A DNA stretch of 64,000 bases from SKVR01 sp964491395 (GTDB taxonomy: Bacteria; Bacteroidota; Bacteroidia; Bacteroidales; UBA7960): contig CAZBGI010000015.1 of assembly GCA_964491395.1 (NCBI GenBank), forward strand, positions 1 to 64,000. Reading direction: 5' to 3'. Under the pieces are notes generated by a model. The model made no database searches and was not told the DNA's origin. It was given only the letters and a program-made list of their open reading frames with translations. This document shows positions 62,001-64,000 of the stretch, piece by piece; within the stretch, counting starts at the first letter, position 1; every line of letters begins with the position of its first letter. The translations under genes were made by a program, and so were the position numbers.

Positions 62001-64000
62001 ATGCAAAAGCCCGACTGGAACAAATCCCTCCCTTACATTGGATCAATTCTGATTTTTCTGATGTTGAGCCTGGCCTATGTAAACCCTGTATTGCAGGGCA
62101 AACGACTTATGCAATCAGACATTGTGAAATTTGAAGGCATGGCAAAGGAAGTCAAGGACTTCCGTGCTGAAACCGGAGAAGAGGCATTATGGACCAATTC
62201 GATGTTTGGGGGAATGCCAGCGTTTCAGATTTCGGTACATTACGCCAACAACATTTCCCAATACTTTCACAAGATTTTCACCCTGGGGTTGCCTCGTCCT
62301 GCAGATATGATTTTTCTTTATTTTGCAGGATTTTTTGTTTTCCTGCTGGTACTGAAAGTCAATGTATGGATAGCTTTTCTCGGTGCGTTGGGTTTTGCCT
62401 TATCCTCTTACCATTTTATCATCATTGAAGCCGGGCATAACTCCAAAGCTCTCGCCATAGCCTATATGGCCCCTGTTTTGGCGTCGATTATCCATACCTT
62501 CAGAGGGAATTACCTTTCGGGAGGAATATTGTTTGCCTTGTTTCTTGCCCTACAGCTTTTCTCCAACCATCTTCAGATTACCTTTTACCTGCTCGTTATT
62601 GTGGTGTTTTATGGTATTTTCGAATTGATATATCAAATAAACCAGGGCATGCATCTGCGATTTTTAAAATCTGCAGGAGTGTTGATAGCTGCTGCCATTA
62701 TTGCTGTAGGAATAAATATCGGCAATTTCTGGAGCACCTGGGTTTATTCTTCAGAAACCATGCGTGGAGGGAGTGAGCTGACCCTGGATGAACAAGAACA
62801 AACCAGCGGACTGAGCAAAGAATACATTACCAACTGGAGTTACGGCATATCAGAAACTTTCAGTCTGCTTATCCCCAATGCCAAGGGGGGGGCCACGGGC
62901 AGTATCAGCGAGAACCGCCAGGCCATGAGTGCTGTTGAACCTGCGGCCCGCAGAAATGTAGGGCAAGGCAACCATTACTGGGGCGAACAACCCTTTACTT
63001 CAGGCCCTGTTTACGTAGGTGCAGTGGTGCTGTTCTTTTTCTTCCTGTCGCTGTTCTTTTTAAAAGGTCCTCTCAAGTGGGGATTACTCACGGCAGCCGC
63101 ACTGGCCATCATGTTATCATGGGGCAAGAACTTTATGCCACTGACAGACTTTTTCATTGAGAATATACCCGGCTATAACAAGTTCAGAGCGGTCTCTATG
63201 ACACTGGTAGTAGCCGAACTCGTCATTCCGGCCCTTGCATTTTTAGGGCTCCACCAATTGTATAAAGACAATGTCAAAATCCATTGGAAACATCCTGCCT
63301 TTTTAACTGCTCTTGGCCTTACAGCAGGCATTGCGCTGGTGTTTTATATGGGGCCACGGATGTTTTTCTCCTTTTTAACCCAGGAGGAGAGTTCCATGTT
63401 CAGAGACTGGATGCAGCAAGGACAGGCAGATATGGCAAGCCAGATACAAACCAACCTGGAAAATGCCCGGGTAGCCATATTCCGTGCTGATGCAATGAGA
63501 AGTGCCCTGTTTGCCCTGGCCACGGGAGGGGTTGTTCTTTTGTTTTCCACCAGGAAAATTAAAAAGCCTTTGTTTATTGCCCTGATAGCAGGCCTTATCG
63601 TGCTTGATATGTGGCCTGTAAATCGCAGATACTTCGATAACAGCAGTTTCGTTCCCAAAAGACAGGTAGAAAATCCCTATCAACCTACCAGAGCCGATAT
63701 TCAGATTCTTCAGGATACCGACACTCCTTTCCGGGTATATAATCTAGCGGTCAGCAGCTTCAATGATGCTTCCACCAGTTGGTTCCATCACTCCATCGGT
63801 GGATATCATGGAGCCAAACTACAACGATACCAGGAGTTAATAGATTATCATATCAGCGAAGGAAACATGGAGGTTCTCAACATGCTAAACACCCGTTACA
63901 TCATCGTTCCGGATGAAAACCGCCAACCTGCCGTAAATTACAATGACGAAGCCCTTGGCAATGCATGGTTCATCAACGAGATACAATGGGTGGACAATGC
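62001..64000 (+). CDS. YfhO-family membrane protein (3' truncated by window end)
   Basis: At least 666 codons from ATG 62001, open to the window edge. An aspartate/glutamate-containing first loop (SDIVKFEGMAKEVKDFR) and FGGMPAFQIS follow the first helix, then eleven or so membrane helices, as in YfhO-type proteins with a glycosyltransferase-like (GT-C) membrane fold. The C-terminal part visible (FRVYNLAVSSFNDASTSWFH) is an exoplasmic domain. YfhO in Gram-positives glycosylates lipoteichoic acid; the role in Bacteroidota is not known. Confidence 0.85.
   Translation, partial: MQKPDWNKSLPYIGSILIFLMLSLAYVNPVLQGKRLMQSDIVKFEGMAKEVKDFRAETGEEALWTNSMFGGMPAFQISVHYANNISQYFHKIFTLGLPRPADMIFLYFAGFFVFLLVLKVNVWIAFLGALGFALSSYHFIIIEAGHNSKALAIAYMAPVLASIIHTFRGNYLSGGILFALFLALQLFSNHLQITFYLLVIVVFYGIFELIYQINQGMHLRFLKSAGVLIAAAIIAVGINIGNFWSTWVYSSETMRGGSELTLDEQEQTSGLSKEYITNWSYGISETFSLLIPNAKGGATGSISENRQAMSAVEPAARRNVGQGNHYWGEQPFTSGPVYVGAVVLFFFFLSLFFLKGPLKWGLLTAAALAIMLSWGKNFMPLTDFFIENIPGYNKFRAVSMTLVVAELVIPALAFLGLHQLYKDNVKIHWKHPAFLTALGLTAGIALVFYMGPRMFFSFLTQEESSMFRDWMQQGQADMASQIQTNLENARVAIFRADAMRSALFALATGGVVLLFSTRKIKKPLFIALIAGLIVLDMWPVNRRYFDNSSFVPKRQVENPYQPTRADIQILQDTDTPFRVYNLAVSSFNDASTSWFHHSIGGYHGAKLQRYQELIDYHISEGNMEVLNMLNTRYIIVPDENRQPAVNYNDEALGNAWFINEIQWVDN

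Noticed and set aside
1..64000. CRISPR arrays, insertion sequences, integrases, phage genes, rRNA
   Set aside because: No periodic repeats, transposase or integrase motifs, terminal inverted repeats or rRNA-like blocks were seen on either strand.

Overview
The window reads as a chromosomal stretch of a member of the Bacteroidota, probably from a draft or metagenome assembly. Evidence: many genes are preceded by the Bacteroidota -7 element TAnnTTTG; the subtilase at 19429-22275 ends in a type IX secretion C-terminal domain; there are family-restricted genes (DUF4834, DUF5723, DUF2520 next to KdsC/UbiA/Maf, a short AMP nucleosidase beside holA); and lipid A/Kdo genes (lpxB, kdsC) show a Gram-negative envelope. 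A run of 100 N at 48072-48171 marks a scaffold join. I see no insertion sequence, prophage, CRISPR array or rRNA.

Layout. 260-2708 (minus): YgiQ-type radical SAM protein and a tail-anchored receiver protein. 3331-10656 (plus): a seven-gene operon for sulfur-oxyanion metabolism: octaheme cytochrome c of the tetrathionate-reductase (OTR) family, membrane cytochrome b, outer-membrane barrel, two-domain rhodanese lipoprotein, a YeeE/TsuA-type thiosulfate transporter split over two genes with a rhodanese domain fused to the second half, and a small membrane-anchored rhodanese-like protein. 10853-13342: PIF1-like helicase with HRDC and HTH tails. 14543-18627 (minus): class V aminotransferase, CvpA, EVE protein, holA and AMP nucleosidase, with an HsdR_N protein divergent. 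19429-28416: T9SS protease, beta-propeller membrane protein, lipoprotein and DUF5723 barrel. 28836-31235: CcmF-type heme lyase. 31351-35509: DUF2520, kdsC, UbiA prenyltransferase, maf and glycosyltransferase. 35546-43112: metallopeptidase, DUF502, surE, lpxB, comEC, DoxX and TPR genes. 43124-49961: glucosaminidase/LysM, rsmG, PqqD-like, pepD, arfB and a TPR histidine kinase broken by the N gap. 50168-50333: tRNA-Tyr and tRNA-Gly. 50427-57717: NUDIX, mnmD, methyltransferase, a DUF1801 pseudogene, patatin, sirtuin, SpoU methylase, trmD, outer-membrane barrel and rplS. 57978-64000: ftcD, a D-threonine-aldolase-like enzyme, rpmH, DUF4834 and a truncated YfhO-family membrane protein.

Most notable is the sulfur operon. 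Three of its proteins (ending at 8104, 9951 and 10656) finish in the same Gly-Gly-Cys tail after a flexible linker. Two of these three have lost the catalytic cysteine of their rhodanese domain, so the tail cysteine is the only cysteine in one and one of only two in the other. I infer a sulfur relay in which the reactive thiol sits on a mobile C-terminal arm, comparable in principle to the GGCGG arm of SoxY, coupling thiosulfate or tetrathionate handling by the cytochrome to uptake through the split YeeE pair. The solitary CcmF at 28836 could serve heme attachment to the eight CxxCH sites of the cytochrome. Function and substrate remain inference.
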